Made by a program: the position numbers and the translations under genes. From NCBI GenBank assembly GCA_021234155.1, contig JAJEKV010000044.1:11103764-11167763 (forward strand): a stretch of 64,000 nucleotides of DNA. Direction: 5' to 3'. A model generated the notes under the pieces. It ran no database searches. It saw nothing but the letters and a program-made list of their open reading frames with translations, and had not been told where the DNA came from. Below, piece after piece: positions 19,319 through 30,276 of this stretch (positions within the stretch are counted from its first letter, which is position 1; each line of letters opens with the position of its first letter). Origin of the DNA: Isoetes taiwanensis. Lineage: Eukaryota > Streptophyta > Lycopodiopsida > Isoetales > Isoetaceae.

Positions 19319-21358
19319 TTAATCACCTTCGCACGCAACGAGAACAAACAAGGGTTTGCCACCTAAATTTCCTTGGCCCTGCAAAGTGGTAAAAAAAAAT
19401 CAGCCATTATTGTGAAGGACTGAAAGCAACAGGGCATATGCTACATATAACTTCTGGATTATTAGAATGCAATTCAAGGAGACAAGAAAACAGTATCAAA
19501 GTTTTGGCACAACCTTAAGATCTGTTAGTCCCACCACGCATGCACATTCTACCACTTCTGCTTGGACTCTTTCTGTACCAGATTCACAGTACCAAGTGTT
19601 AAATTTATCCAATATCATTTTCATAAGAAAAAAGGGGCAAAATATTTGCTAGTACTGCATACAACATTGCCTATTAAAGAACACATCCTGATTTAACATT
19701 GAAGAGAGTTACCAAGCAATCTAATTGCTGCTCGAAGTGTGCCGCCAGTTGCGATAAGGTCATCAATCACAAGAACACGCTCGCCTGGCTGCACAGCTCC
19801 TACATGCATCTCCAGGCGATCGCTGCCGTATTCTAATGTATACTCCTCGCCTATAACTTCACCTATTACAACAAAAACAAGCTCCCAAACCTAAGCTACT
19901 GTTAGAAGTGGCCATGATAATATTGCTTCAAATGTGAGCTATGTCCAGAATTATACATACCTGGTAACTTCCTTGGCTTCCTCATAGGAACAAATTTGGC
20001 TCCTATAGCCAACGCAATAGGAGGGCCAAATATAAACCCTCTTGCTTCTATCCCTGTAGACATAGTTGTTAGAATCTTGTATGCCATTTTTTATGAGATC
20101 TAACAGCTAGCATGCATGCAAGACATCCAAAAACTTCCGTGCAACTTAAGAATTAAAGACAAAGGGATCTGATATGGATCAATATGATGCTCATATTTGT
20201 GCTATGCCAGAATCATGCCTGCAACTACGTCAATCTTCATGTCTTTGTATCTCTCTACAAAAATATCGATGCAATCCTTAAAAGCAGCATGGTCGAGAAG
20301 TAATGTAGTGACATCACGGAATAGAATCCCTGCGAAACAGAAAGTTTTATGTTATGGAGGAATAGAGAATGATATGCCACAGAATATGGAAAGAAAAGAT
20401 TGACAATCATAGAATTGTTATGTGGCATGAAGAAATACAAGGTGGAGCTTCTTCCGTCCTTTTCAGTAGTCAAAAAGGCCTGCCTGGTGCGATGTTCCGG
20501 CATAAGCCTTTGCGGCTCTATTTCCTTTAGTCTTATCAGGCCTGCTTTTAGTTCTTTCAAAATCTGAATAAACCCAAAAATGGGACCACGATTCTGTCTT
20601 TAGAATACTTAAGTGTCTTTGGCGCCGGAGAAGCACGCATTATTCATTAACACGCATAAACCCATTGGCTTTAGAAGCTCAGGATTGCGCGTATTATTTC
20701 TCGCAATTCCTTTCCGTGCCACTTATAAGAAAATTAGCACTATCTTTACCAAGCTTTTTCCAGCTGACCTGCTAAGGGCACTCCATCCACTTTTGCTAGT
20801 TCCGCCTCGAAGCTTCCTTGGTTTGTCTCCAATTTTGCTTCGGAAAATTTATACCCGCCTATCATTTGGATTACGAAAGCTTGGCACGAATTGTTTTACT
20901 GATTTCGGCACTAAAGATTGATTGCCTAAATAGAATGCTCTCCTATTCATGAGAAGAAATTTAGAGCATAATGCGGAAAAAACAATGGGGAAAACCCAGC
21001 AAATCATGATACAAATCCAAGATCTGATCCGAGTGTCGCCAGATCCGGAACCAGCTAACGAACTGAAAGGCTCAGAGTGTGAGAAGAACAGTAAAACTAA
21101 TAACAACCCAATTTAACTACTGGAATTGGCAGATCACGTAGTAAACACATAGAAAAGAAGCTGAGAGAACAGATGACGACAAAGAAATCAAAACTTAGTC
21201 AAAAACCCAACCAACCGAAATAAAAATCCCTTCAAACCAAACCAAAACGGCACCGGAAAAGGGGCGAGGGCCTCACCTGGCTTAGGAAAATCTGGCACTA
21301 TGCGAATAGCTGCTTCAATGCGAGGGACACGAGGATCTTCATCTTTTGAAGCCGACAT
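19319..21358 (-). CDS. APT: adenine phosphoribosyltransferase
   Basis: The enzyme converts adenine plus PRPP to AMP, salvaging adenine (and in plants cytokinin bases), usually in the cytosol. Six exons assemble in phase: 21358-21277, 20329-20219, 20053-19961, 19862-19713, 19572-19514 and 19378-19319, giving 184 residues, the usual plant length. Visible signatures are [10 protein letters not shown] (residues 19-28), [21 protein letters not shown] (within 65-86), [12 protein letters not shown] (85-96) and the PRPP-binding loop [13 protein letters not shown] (125-137) with its catalytic acids. C-terminal VECACVVGL and KPLFVLV match the family. The start [10 protein letters not shown] is short, with no transit peptide. 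Introns 1, 3, 4 and 5 are GT-AG; intron 2 uses a GC donor. The stop is TAA. The gene is intact and the identification is secure. Confidence 0.96.
20054..20218 (-). other. APT intron 2, GC-AG type
   Basis: The exon ends GTTGCAG and the intron begins GCATGA; the acceptor is GTCTACAG. Only this junction keeps the reading VVAG-IEARGF in phase. The nearest GT upstream would give an immediate TAG. Confidence 0.85.
20330..21276 (-). other. APT intron 1
   Basis: A 947-nt intron, by far the longest in the gene. The donor is CCAG/GTGAGG and the acceptor TTTCGCAG/GG. Reading frames within it have no conserved content. Confidence 0.9.
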
Positions 21359-21950
21359 ATTTTTCCTCTAAAACTCAAATCGGAATCTGCCGGATTGGAT
21401 TAGAGAACCCTTTTCTACTCTACCTAATCTCCTTATCGGAGCAGGCTCGCCTCTGCCCCTTTCGCCGGACTTCTCCTTCCTTTTAGATATACTTGCTGGC
21501 ATACGAAATATCAATGTACATACGGGTAGATGCGTACATGTACGTTCTGTATTATACGCAGTATGTTCGAGGACGGTACACGTACTGTAGACGTACTCTT
21601 TTCGTTGGGGAGCTGCGGCGGCGGGCTGACGTGGCGGCTTCTAATTGGCCCACGGTAGGGCCGGAGATCTTGGGGGTGAGGATTCTTTGTCAGGGGACAT
21701 ACCGCACTTGCAAGGCCATTTTCCTTGTCTGCTTTTATTTTAGATTTTTTTTATTTTTCCTCACATTTTTAATGGGTTTAAAGTTTTTTCGCTTATTAAA
21801 CTTTTATCAACCTTATCATTTGACAGATAAATTTACCTTAAATGTGGTGCGATGTGGCCGAATCTCAGCCGCTGGGGGTTGGATTCCAGCGGTCACGATC
21901 CGACCATTATCTTCACTCAATCTCGTGTCTAAGACGCTGCGTGTTTTAAC
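21359..21950 (-). promoter_or_regulatory. presumed APT upstream region
   Basis: This lies 5' of the APT start on the minus strand. The first 130 bases are moderately GC-rich and could be 5' leader. Around 21510-21600 there are many GTAC palindromes (TACGTACATGTACG-like). No unambiguous TATA box was located, so the call rests on position. Confidence 0.3.
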
Positions 21951-22015
21951 TTACAATTCAGGTACCTGTTTGTATTATAGAGATCTTACAATTCAGGTAC
22001 CTGTTTGTATTATAG
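21948..22015. repeat. two tandem copies of a 34-bp unit
   Basis: TTACAATTCAGGTACCTG followed by TTTGTATTATAGA occurs twice head to tail. Confidence 0.8.
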
Positions 22016-25000
22016 ATTTTCTCTCTCGCAACAGCATGTATAGTGAATCGAGGGCAAGATCCTCACCACAATGTTAGGTGTGATGTGAGCTTCAGTTAGC
22101 CTTGAGTTGGTCTTAGTGGAGGCAAAATTCATACTCTTATTTTTTTTCCTCTTCATCTAGTAGACTTTTATTACTGAGTTTGTCGCGTAGGCAATTTGGC
22201 CTCCGTGGAGAATAAGATTCTATCATGTCTATTTTATCCTCTTTTCAAATCGTACTCTCCCCCAACAAAAAAAAAAAAAGTTTTCAATATGTGTAAAATT
22301 ACTCTTTTTTCTCTATACATATGTTTTTCACTCGATTTTTAGTTTCTCTCCCTCATATTCTCCTTATTGCATCTCTACTCCAGCTGATGTTTTCAACTTA
22401 TCCCTTTCTCTCCTTGCGAAAATGATGCTCCCTATATTTTCCTGCTCCCATTTGTCTCCAAGTCAAACATCCATATCCCCTTAGGAATCTCGAGGAAGAC
22501 ACTCTTCCACCAGATTATTGCCACGTGTTACCTAGTCCAGCCTCATAACTATGCTATGTCTACCCTTTTGCCAGACTCTACAATATAATAGAGACAAATT
22601 ACACATGCTGCTTCTCAACCTCAAAGGACCCAAAAAGGAGTCATGAAGTAGAGTGGAAATTTGCACAATGATCTTTTCTTTGCTTTATTGTAAAAGAATG
22701 CACAGCAGTCATTTTCTTGCTTTAGAGATAAGCAAACATACTTCGACCACTGTGACTTATTACCAGCCGCTATGTACTTGATAGAATATTCATTATCAAT
22801 TGCAAATCCAAATAAAATTCTTCTTGATAGATGAATTTAATCATATTTGCTAGTATTAATAGCGTTTATTATTACTTCCTCACATCCTCGGGATTCAAAA
22901 GCATGATTCTCATAATCTCAACTAATTGCCTATCAAATCCTACAATGAGCTGGATCAACTTTCTTGTCAACAATCTTCGACATGTATCATTTCATCTTGC
23001 ATTTACTAATGTAGATCCGATCTTAGTATGAAGAAAAGAATTACATTTGCTCTTTAACAATCGATATGTATATATTTTGTAACAAAACATGTTCAACACT
23101 TGTCAAACTATAGTTGACAATGTATTCCACGAATTTTGGCCCTTTAAAGATGTCCTTCTTACAAGCATTCTATATATTAGGAGTTCTTTTATCAAAAGAG
23201 TACATTTCGCACTTCCATTTAGACACAACCAAATGGCTCTAATTGACTGAAAAAAGTGTTTTATTGCAATGTCATTGTTATGCCTCATCTATTTAGCCTG
23301 AATGCTAATATTAATCTTTTATTTATTTTGTTAGAATGAGTATTACATTTGTATGAAAATTTATTTCAGTGTTATTATATTGAAGTGAATATTTTGTGTC
23401 AAAATAAAGTGTACTTCAACCTCCTTTTCAAGATCTTGTTTGATTGTATAGATATGTTGCATCATTCATAAAGTCATTGCTTTGAAAATATAGGGAAGAA
23501 GAATCGAAGGTAAAGACAAATAAATCTAAGGTTATTTTTCTTTAACCGGCAGCCTTTTGATCTTGTTGATCATGGTCAACCGTTACAACCCTATGATAGG
23601 CTAGAATGGCCTTAATCCTCTGGATTGAACAAAGAAACAAGCTGCGATGCCTTCGATTGAGCTGAGAAACAACCTGCCCTTCCTTGATTTTACCTTCGGA
23701 TAAGCTAGGCTAGGGATTGATAAACCAGGTTAGGAAGCTGATATCCAAGGCTAGGTGCAGGATTGGAAGCTCGTAATTGAGGCTCGATGTTCATTAATGA
23801 GACTCGGTATTCGTTAAAGGGGTTTACCACCCTTGCTTGGCAATTACAACCTGTAAATAGGCTCACCCCTCGGGGCTCGCTCATTTACTGGCTGTAACAA
23901 CCTCGCAGTTAACCCCTTCGTATAGATCAAGAACATACCATTTGTTAGCAATGACTAGAATGGATTTGGCACCCCAAGTAGATAGAAATGCATTTCAAAA
24001 TAAATACAAAAGGGTATATACAGTCTAAGTTGACAATACATAAAGCTCATCGTGAATAGCTCCGTGTGTGCAAGATACGACACTATACAGTCGTTCAAAA
24101 AAACACAAATAACATAGATGAAAATAAGACAAATACCTATGGTTTAAGCAATATAATACATGACCAATACAATTTTAGCATATAAAGTATAAAATATTAT
24201 ACAAGTATAAAATGGAGAGAGAACCATCTAGAAGAGACCGAACTATTTTCCTTTGTCTCATTATGTCACAGATTATGTTAATTTCAAACTCCATGACTTC
24301 AAATACAAGCATAAATCATTTAAACCCACAATTCTTGATAAAAGTATACATCATTAGCAAGACATGAAATATTACCAAACATTGACAGTCCAAATCACTA
24401 CATCTAAATTAAGTTATAAACGCTTCAAAAAGGCATGCATTCTCTTGTACTAGCCCATTGTATGGGTCTCAAGGCCTATTGGTCTTCGTGGATGATAAAA
24501 AATATATTATATTCTACTCTACTCTACTCTACTCTACTCTACTCTACCCTTATATGGCCTATTGGTCTTTGTGGATGTTAAAAAATATATTCTATTCTAC
24601 TCTACTCCATTTTATTTTTATAATTTACAACTCGTGGCAAAAATATTTAGAACTTGTAATAATAAAAAAAAAAATTTCCAGCCTCAAGTAATACATAGAA
24701 ACATATAAACTAATGTGTTCTATCAATGAAAGGTAAAGACTCTCAATTTTAGCTTTGAATCCGACAACCTTTTGAAACATTCAATTGAAAAATAGAAGAA
24801 ATTATCAAATTCTTTAAAGTTTGAACAATCGCCAATAATATATGGGTGAAACCATTGGTCATATAATTCTCAAAAGGTGGTAATACATCATTAAAACTAG
24901 AATTTGTAAACTAGATAGTTGTGTTTAAATGGTAGGGATTCATGGTTATGGGAGATTGGCATTTCTTTGGGGCTTTGTCCAGAATCCAAGAAGCCAAATC

Positions 25001-25162
25001 TATAGCCATTGAATAATAACATGTAAATCATAGTTCAAAATGATGGGGATCCAAAAAACTAGACAATCATCGAGAGCACGACGAAACTAAAGATACAAGA
25101 TTAAAGATGGTTTATCTGACGTTAGGTCTATGCAAAGGTGGGAAAACTGGTGACTGCTTCTC
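22016..25162. other. AT-rich intergenic region
   Basis: About 3.1 kb without supportable genes. It includes a (CTACT)n pentanucleotide run at about 24518-24547, flanked by two copies of a segment containing GGCCTATTGGTCTT (about 24470 and 24555). A GC-richer block at 23540-23920 has repeated TAGGCTAG and GGCTCG words but no frame. Confidence 0.5.
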
Positions 25163-25170
25163 ATCGGGAT

Positions 25171-25713
25171 CAGGGTTGCCCTTAAGGCCATATCTGCATA
25201 GGCGTGATTTAGAAGGTGAGGCGAATCATAAGTTTTCTATATTAATTTTGTAGGCGATTACTTTTTGCGACTTGAACTATTTCATAGAAACTCTGGCGAA
25301 CCTTGTTAACGTTAATGTGGTAATTGAAATAAATAAATTAGATGTCAATTCACATACAACTTACAGGATTAAGGAAACCTATTATGTTTAGCAAAATTTG
25401 AGTAATTGTTGATTTTTTGAGTATTCTACTATGGTCCACTAGAGCTAGCAAACAATTACTTGATCTACAATGTTGTTAAGGGGATAATCTATGATCCTAA
25501 ACGCTTAGATCCATGGAACTGGAGGCGAAACTCAAGATCTGAGCTTAAGAATGCACGGCTAATTTAAAAAAGGTGGGCGGACGAAATGGTAAAACTTTGG
25601 CGAAAGAATATAATTTATTTTCAATAGTAACCTATTCAGCTTTAGTATCTCATTTTCGAAAATATTCAAAATATAGCCATTTGGCTATAAATAGCCCCTT
25701 AAGGGCAACCCTG
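25171..25713. mobile_element. hAT-type non-autonomous DNA transposon (MITE)
   Basis: The ends are exact: CAGGGTTGCCCTTAAGG at the left and its reverse complement at the right, flanked by a perfect 8-bp duplication ATCGGGAT at 25163-25170 and 25714-25721. An 8-bp duplication and CAGGG termini are hallmarks of the hAT superfamily. The 543-bp interior has no transposase frame, so mobility would depend on an enzyme encoded elsewhere. Confidence 0.9.
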
Positions 25714-26313
25714 ATCGGGATGAAACCCTAATGATAAATAGTCGCCAACACTCTCGAGGAATGATGGCGGCGTCTGAACCAGAATAGAGTTAACTTGAAA
25801 ACGTTGTGCCAAGCAAATAATTGAAGCACGATCCTACTCACTCTGACAACCACGCGACCCAAAAATAACCTACAGAATCAATGTTGAAAGAAAAGTAACA
25901 TGTCAGGGAGTTAGGTGCCTCAGGCAAGAATGCACTCCACTGCGCAATATAAACAAAAAACATAAATGCAGTAAGTCTCAAAGGTTCCAGGCCACGGGGA
26001 CAATAGCCGACCAATTGGGAATCGTTCGGGGAATGACCGCGATGGGATCGGAGGCTACAGTGCCACGCTGAATAAAAATGAATAATAAGTACTATCTCGA
26101 AGGCCACAATGCCACGCCGAGAAAAAATGAATAATAAATATTGTATGCGAGAAAATGCCATCTGCGAGGCTCCAATGCCACATTGAGAAAGTGAGATTAT
26201 GTAAAAACATTGGAGGCCGTTGAGCCACAACAAAGAATAGAATAGAATAGAAACCCAAAAATATACTCTAGACCATATGAAAGAACAGAAAGACGACCAA
26301 AACAAGCTCAGGC

Positions 26314-26358
26314 TTTAGGGTTTAGGGTTTAGGGTTTCCCTAAACCCTAAACCCTAAA
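26314..26358. repeat. telomere-repeat hairpin
   Basis: Three TTTAGGG units, a TTT spacer, then three CCCTAAA units form a perfect 21-bp-stem inverted repeat. The direct repeat CCAAAACAAGCTCAG flanks it at 26297-26311 and 26360-26374. The (TTTAGGG)n type is the standard plant telomere. Confidence 0.9.
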
Positions 26359-26374
26359 CCCAAAACAAGCTCAG

Positions 26375-29270
26375 ACTTGTTTTGGTCAGGCAAAGGGGAC
26401 AAACACAAAAACTGCGAAGTATGGCTGACGGAGTAACTGGGATAATCAGTACAGAGGGCAAAGAACATGATATATGGACACCAACAGGGAAAGAGGACGA
26501 AGACGAATCAAGAGGAGACATGTAAAGATAGAAATGAAAGCTATGTAGTCTAGAAGAACTAGCATGATACAATGGTGCAAATAAAGCCATATAAAAAAGA
26601 AGAAAGGGAAAAAAAAATTGCACAAACATGATGGACTGAGTGAACTAATGGAGTCAAAGGGATAAATGAAGTAAAGTAAAAAAGTTAAGAAAAACGAGGC
26701 AAACAAAATCAAAGGCAGAAAGGACACTATGCAAAGAAGTTAATGGGGTCAAAGAGGATAGTCGAACAGGAGAAGTGATGGAACAATGACATAATAAGTA
26801 CAAAACGGATGGAACTAATATGGACAAGTGAAGAAAGAAAAGGAATGAGAAGGCGTAGGTCAAAAGACAAAAAAAGGTTAAAACAAATGGAATGGAGAAA
26901 TAAGGAACACTGGAATAAACGAGACAAATCAAGGTATGAGTAAACACGAAAAGCAGACAAAATGAATGAAATATGACAACAAGAAAGCGCACATGAGACT
27001 ATCAACGGATGCAATATACAAGAACAAAAAGAGTAGAACTACGATGTAAATTTGGGACAATGAGTAAGAACATCGCAGACAAATGCATTGAATATCACAC
27101 GGACAAAGTGGATGTGAATAAGCCCTTTGGGGCATGGTCTAGTGGCAGGACCTTAAACTGCCACACCCGAGGTCACGGGTTCAAACCTGGCCAATATCGG
27201 TCTAGTAATGGGGACCTTAAAATCCATTGCCCCGAGGTCACGGGCTCAAGTATGACCAACCGGTCCTGTGGTAGAGGCCTTAAACCTGCCATATGTACTC
27301 GATAATACATGCAAAGCAGCTCCTAGCATAAGGTAGCTACTGTACTCATGATGTGATGGTGAATAGACTAACGTCCTTCAAAAAAAAAAAAAAAAAAAAA
27401 AAAGTGGATGTGAATAAAATTTAAAGGAACCAATGTATATGTAAAAAAACCACCAAAAACAAAAATCATGAAAGTGAAAAAATTAAAGTCATCAAAATAG
27501 TGGGACAAATGGAGGAAAAGGATGCAAACACAACTAGACAGCACATGTCATGAATAGAAACAAATACCAAGAACAATTATAACCTTAGACCAAATAAGAA
27601 AAGAGCACACGTAGGCATATCTTACAGGGAGCAAGGTATGGAAATGGGCAACTAAAAAAGGAAATAATTGCATATGCATATGAGAAAATCTAAGACAATA
27701 TGAGGTGACATAATAAAACCGATGCTAAAGGTTCCATGGAGGCAAGACATCCTATGAGAAATCTATTGAAAAAAGAAGCAGATATATTGAGGAAAGGATA
27801 CAATGTAGCTAAGATCGCATCCATGAGACAAATCTGAGCATCTATGATAACAAAGCATGTATAAGTCCTCACTACACTACTCGTTATGCTGCTTTAGATG
27901 TGCAACCTCTTCGATTTGCTTATTTGCAATGGTCTCACATAGTGGCTATCGTCTTCCAGCAAGGGGGCAGATTCAGTGTTGTAGATTACATGTTTCTGGT
28001 GGGAACATATAGTAAGAGATGAAGATGTGGATTCAAATTATCAGTCCCTATTCTTTGAGATATGTTGGCAACCTATGCAGAGTCAATGCCAAGCCACCTT
28101 CCATGTGCGTCAGCACATTCACGAGAATAATTTGAGAATATTTGAGAAACCATTGTCCATTTACCTAGAGAAGGGATGGAAAGGATGTAACGGCACATAC
28201 GAATATAAACAGTAGCTCAAGAACTATCTAGAACCAAAAGGAGCATACAGTTGGCGTAATGGAGAGAATAGAGTGAAGGGAGAGAAACAACTGGAACAAA
28301 AAGGGGCAGGGACAAATGGAATAAATGGACCAGACTAGAGATAATGAAGATAAAAGTGTCAACTGAATCCATAGAACAAGCAGATGAACACTAGCAAACA
28401 AAGATACACGATGAGAGGAGATGCAATAAGGCAAAAGGTAAATGGTACCAAAGATGCAAAAGAGATAAAATGGATAAGGAAGTAAGTGAGCTAAAGAACA
28501 AACATAACTACGGACAGTAGACGAAACAAAAGGTCGACGGAAATAATGAGACTCAAGGACCTCAGGAGAAAGAGTGCAAGAGAAACAGATAAAATATAGG
28601 AGAAAATGAGTCAAAAAAGGGCCCAAACGGAACAAATAGTAATTCTTAACATAAATGGGACAGTGGGATCCTAAATAAAATGAGATACATAGAGCAAATT
28701 GGAATTGCAAAAACTAATTAGCGCAAAGAGATAAAAAAATGAAATCAAAGGTAGAGAATCAGATAAAACAAAATAGGGTGATCACAATATATGTTAATAA
28801 AGTAATAGGACAAAAGATGCAATGAAATTGAAGGAAATAACTACACAAATAAATAGAAGTGAAAGAAGAAAGGGATAAAACCGAACTAGAGTTAAATGGG
28901 CAAATAGTGCAAAATAAAATGAAAAAAGCAAATGGGCCAAAAGGTATCTCAAAACTACGAAAATAGCTTTTGAAAACTAAGATAAAAGAAACAAGGACAA
29001 ACTTTGAGAACCATTCAAGCAAAATAGAAAATAGACTAAGCTAATAGGACAAAATAATCAAGAACAAAGGAGCAAATGAACCAATCGAATAAAGGAGCTG
29101 AAGAGAATAATACTAAAGGAGTAGTTCGAACAACGGAACTGCTGGTCAATAGAAAAGGGGGCAAAAAGAGGGACCAATGAGACCCAATCAAAGCACATGG
29201 AACACATAAGGAGATACTAGATTCAATGGGAAACAAAACAAGATATAGAAAATAGCTAGTAAACATGTGC
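26375..29270. repeat. purine-rich strand-asymmetric degenerate repeat tract
   Basis: For about 2.9 kb the plus strand is dominated by A and G, with recurring words such as GGACAAATGGAA, GGAACAAA and AAATGGGACAAA. The minus strand therefore shows many overlapping open frames rich in Phe, Leu, Ser and Cys, which I read as composition artefacts. The tract is interrupted by a SINE (27122-27400) and a less biased segment at about 27880-28200. Confidence 0.5.
27122..27400 (+). mobile_element. tRNA-derived SINE with dimeric head
   Basis: The 17-bp target duplication AAAGTGGATGTGAATAA is perfect (27105-27121 and 27401-27417). The head has polymerase III promoter boxes: A box TGGTCTAGTGG and B box GGGTTCAAACC. 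A second tRNA-like unit follows (GAGGTCACGGGCTCAAG and CGGTCCTGTGGTAGAGG), so the head looks dimeric. The 3' end reads ACGTCCTTC followed by about 21 A. It has no coding capacity; it would be copied by a LINE reverse transcriptase. Confidence 0.9.
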
Positions 29271-29977
29271 CCGACGTTACCGGGCTAATGTCTGGCTTGT
29301 GTTTTCAGTTGGCCTTTAACGTCCTTTGTGCAACTTCTGACAACATTACAAATTATGCTTGCAAGAACGGACATGGTTTACCTTTGTGATTGTGGTTCAT
29401 CACTCGTATATTTATGGTGACCTCAATATGATCCTATATAGATGTACTTCAAGGAGGCAAATTCTCCTCCCAAAATAACGAGTCCCCCAAAATAATCTGC
29501 CATATGACATCACGTCACAGAGTGTTATATCAATGCTTCATAAACATGTTTATGCATCATTGGGCCTCATCCCATATAGTCATGCTAGTCGCCATTGTCA
29601 ACTTTGCCAGCTCGGGCTGCTTTAGAACATCACAAGTTGATGTCTCATTTATGTTTATAGGTATCTTGAACCTTGAATGCATAATGAGTCTGCCCTTGCC
29701 ATGGTTGAGCATTGGTCAGTTTCTGCAAGGATTTTATGGCAGTGTAATATTTTGCTCGAGCATTGTTTCGGGCTAGAAGAATAAAAAGTATTATTTTGTT
29801 TTTGCAATGTTCGTGCGTATGAGGCCAAGTGGACTTCATCGCACTGGCAAGAGCATTTGAATGATAGATAGTGCAAATCCTTATATGCAGCCGGGAATCC
29901 TAACATGTAATACAATTTAAAACAACAAACACTAATACCTCAATCTACAGTATAATCCAAAAATTAATTTGCCACCT
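29271..29977. other. intergenic, nothing recognised
   Basis: A stretch of about 700 bases with mixed composition and only chance frames. Confidence 0.5.
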
Positions 29978-30156
<179 letters not shown>

Positions 30157-30276
30157 TCAATGCCCTCTGGGGCCTTGGAGGCCATGGAGCCTGAATACAC
30201 TGTTATCTTTTACAATTTCAATATGAATGTACGAAGCTCTTCTATGCTTTTATATATGAGCCTATTTTAACCAAAT

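Noticed and set aside
21493-22077. 194-codon plus-strand frame upstream of APT
   Set aside because: It spans a tandem 34-bp duplication and GTAC-rich promoter-like DNA, with no recognisable domain; likely chance.
26354-29266. Many minus-strand frames rich in Phe, Leu, Ser and Cys, with apparent membrane segments
   Set aside because: They overlap each other in several frames and follow directly from the purine-rich plus strand; no conserved motif supports them.
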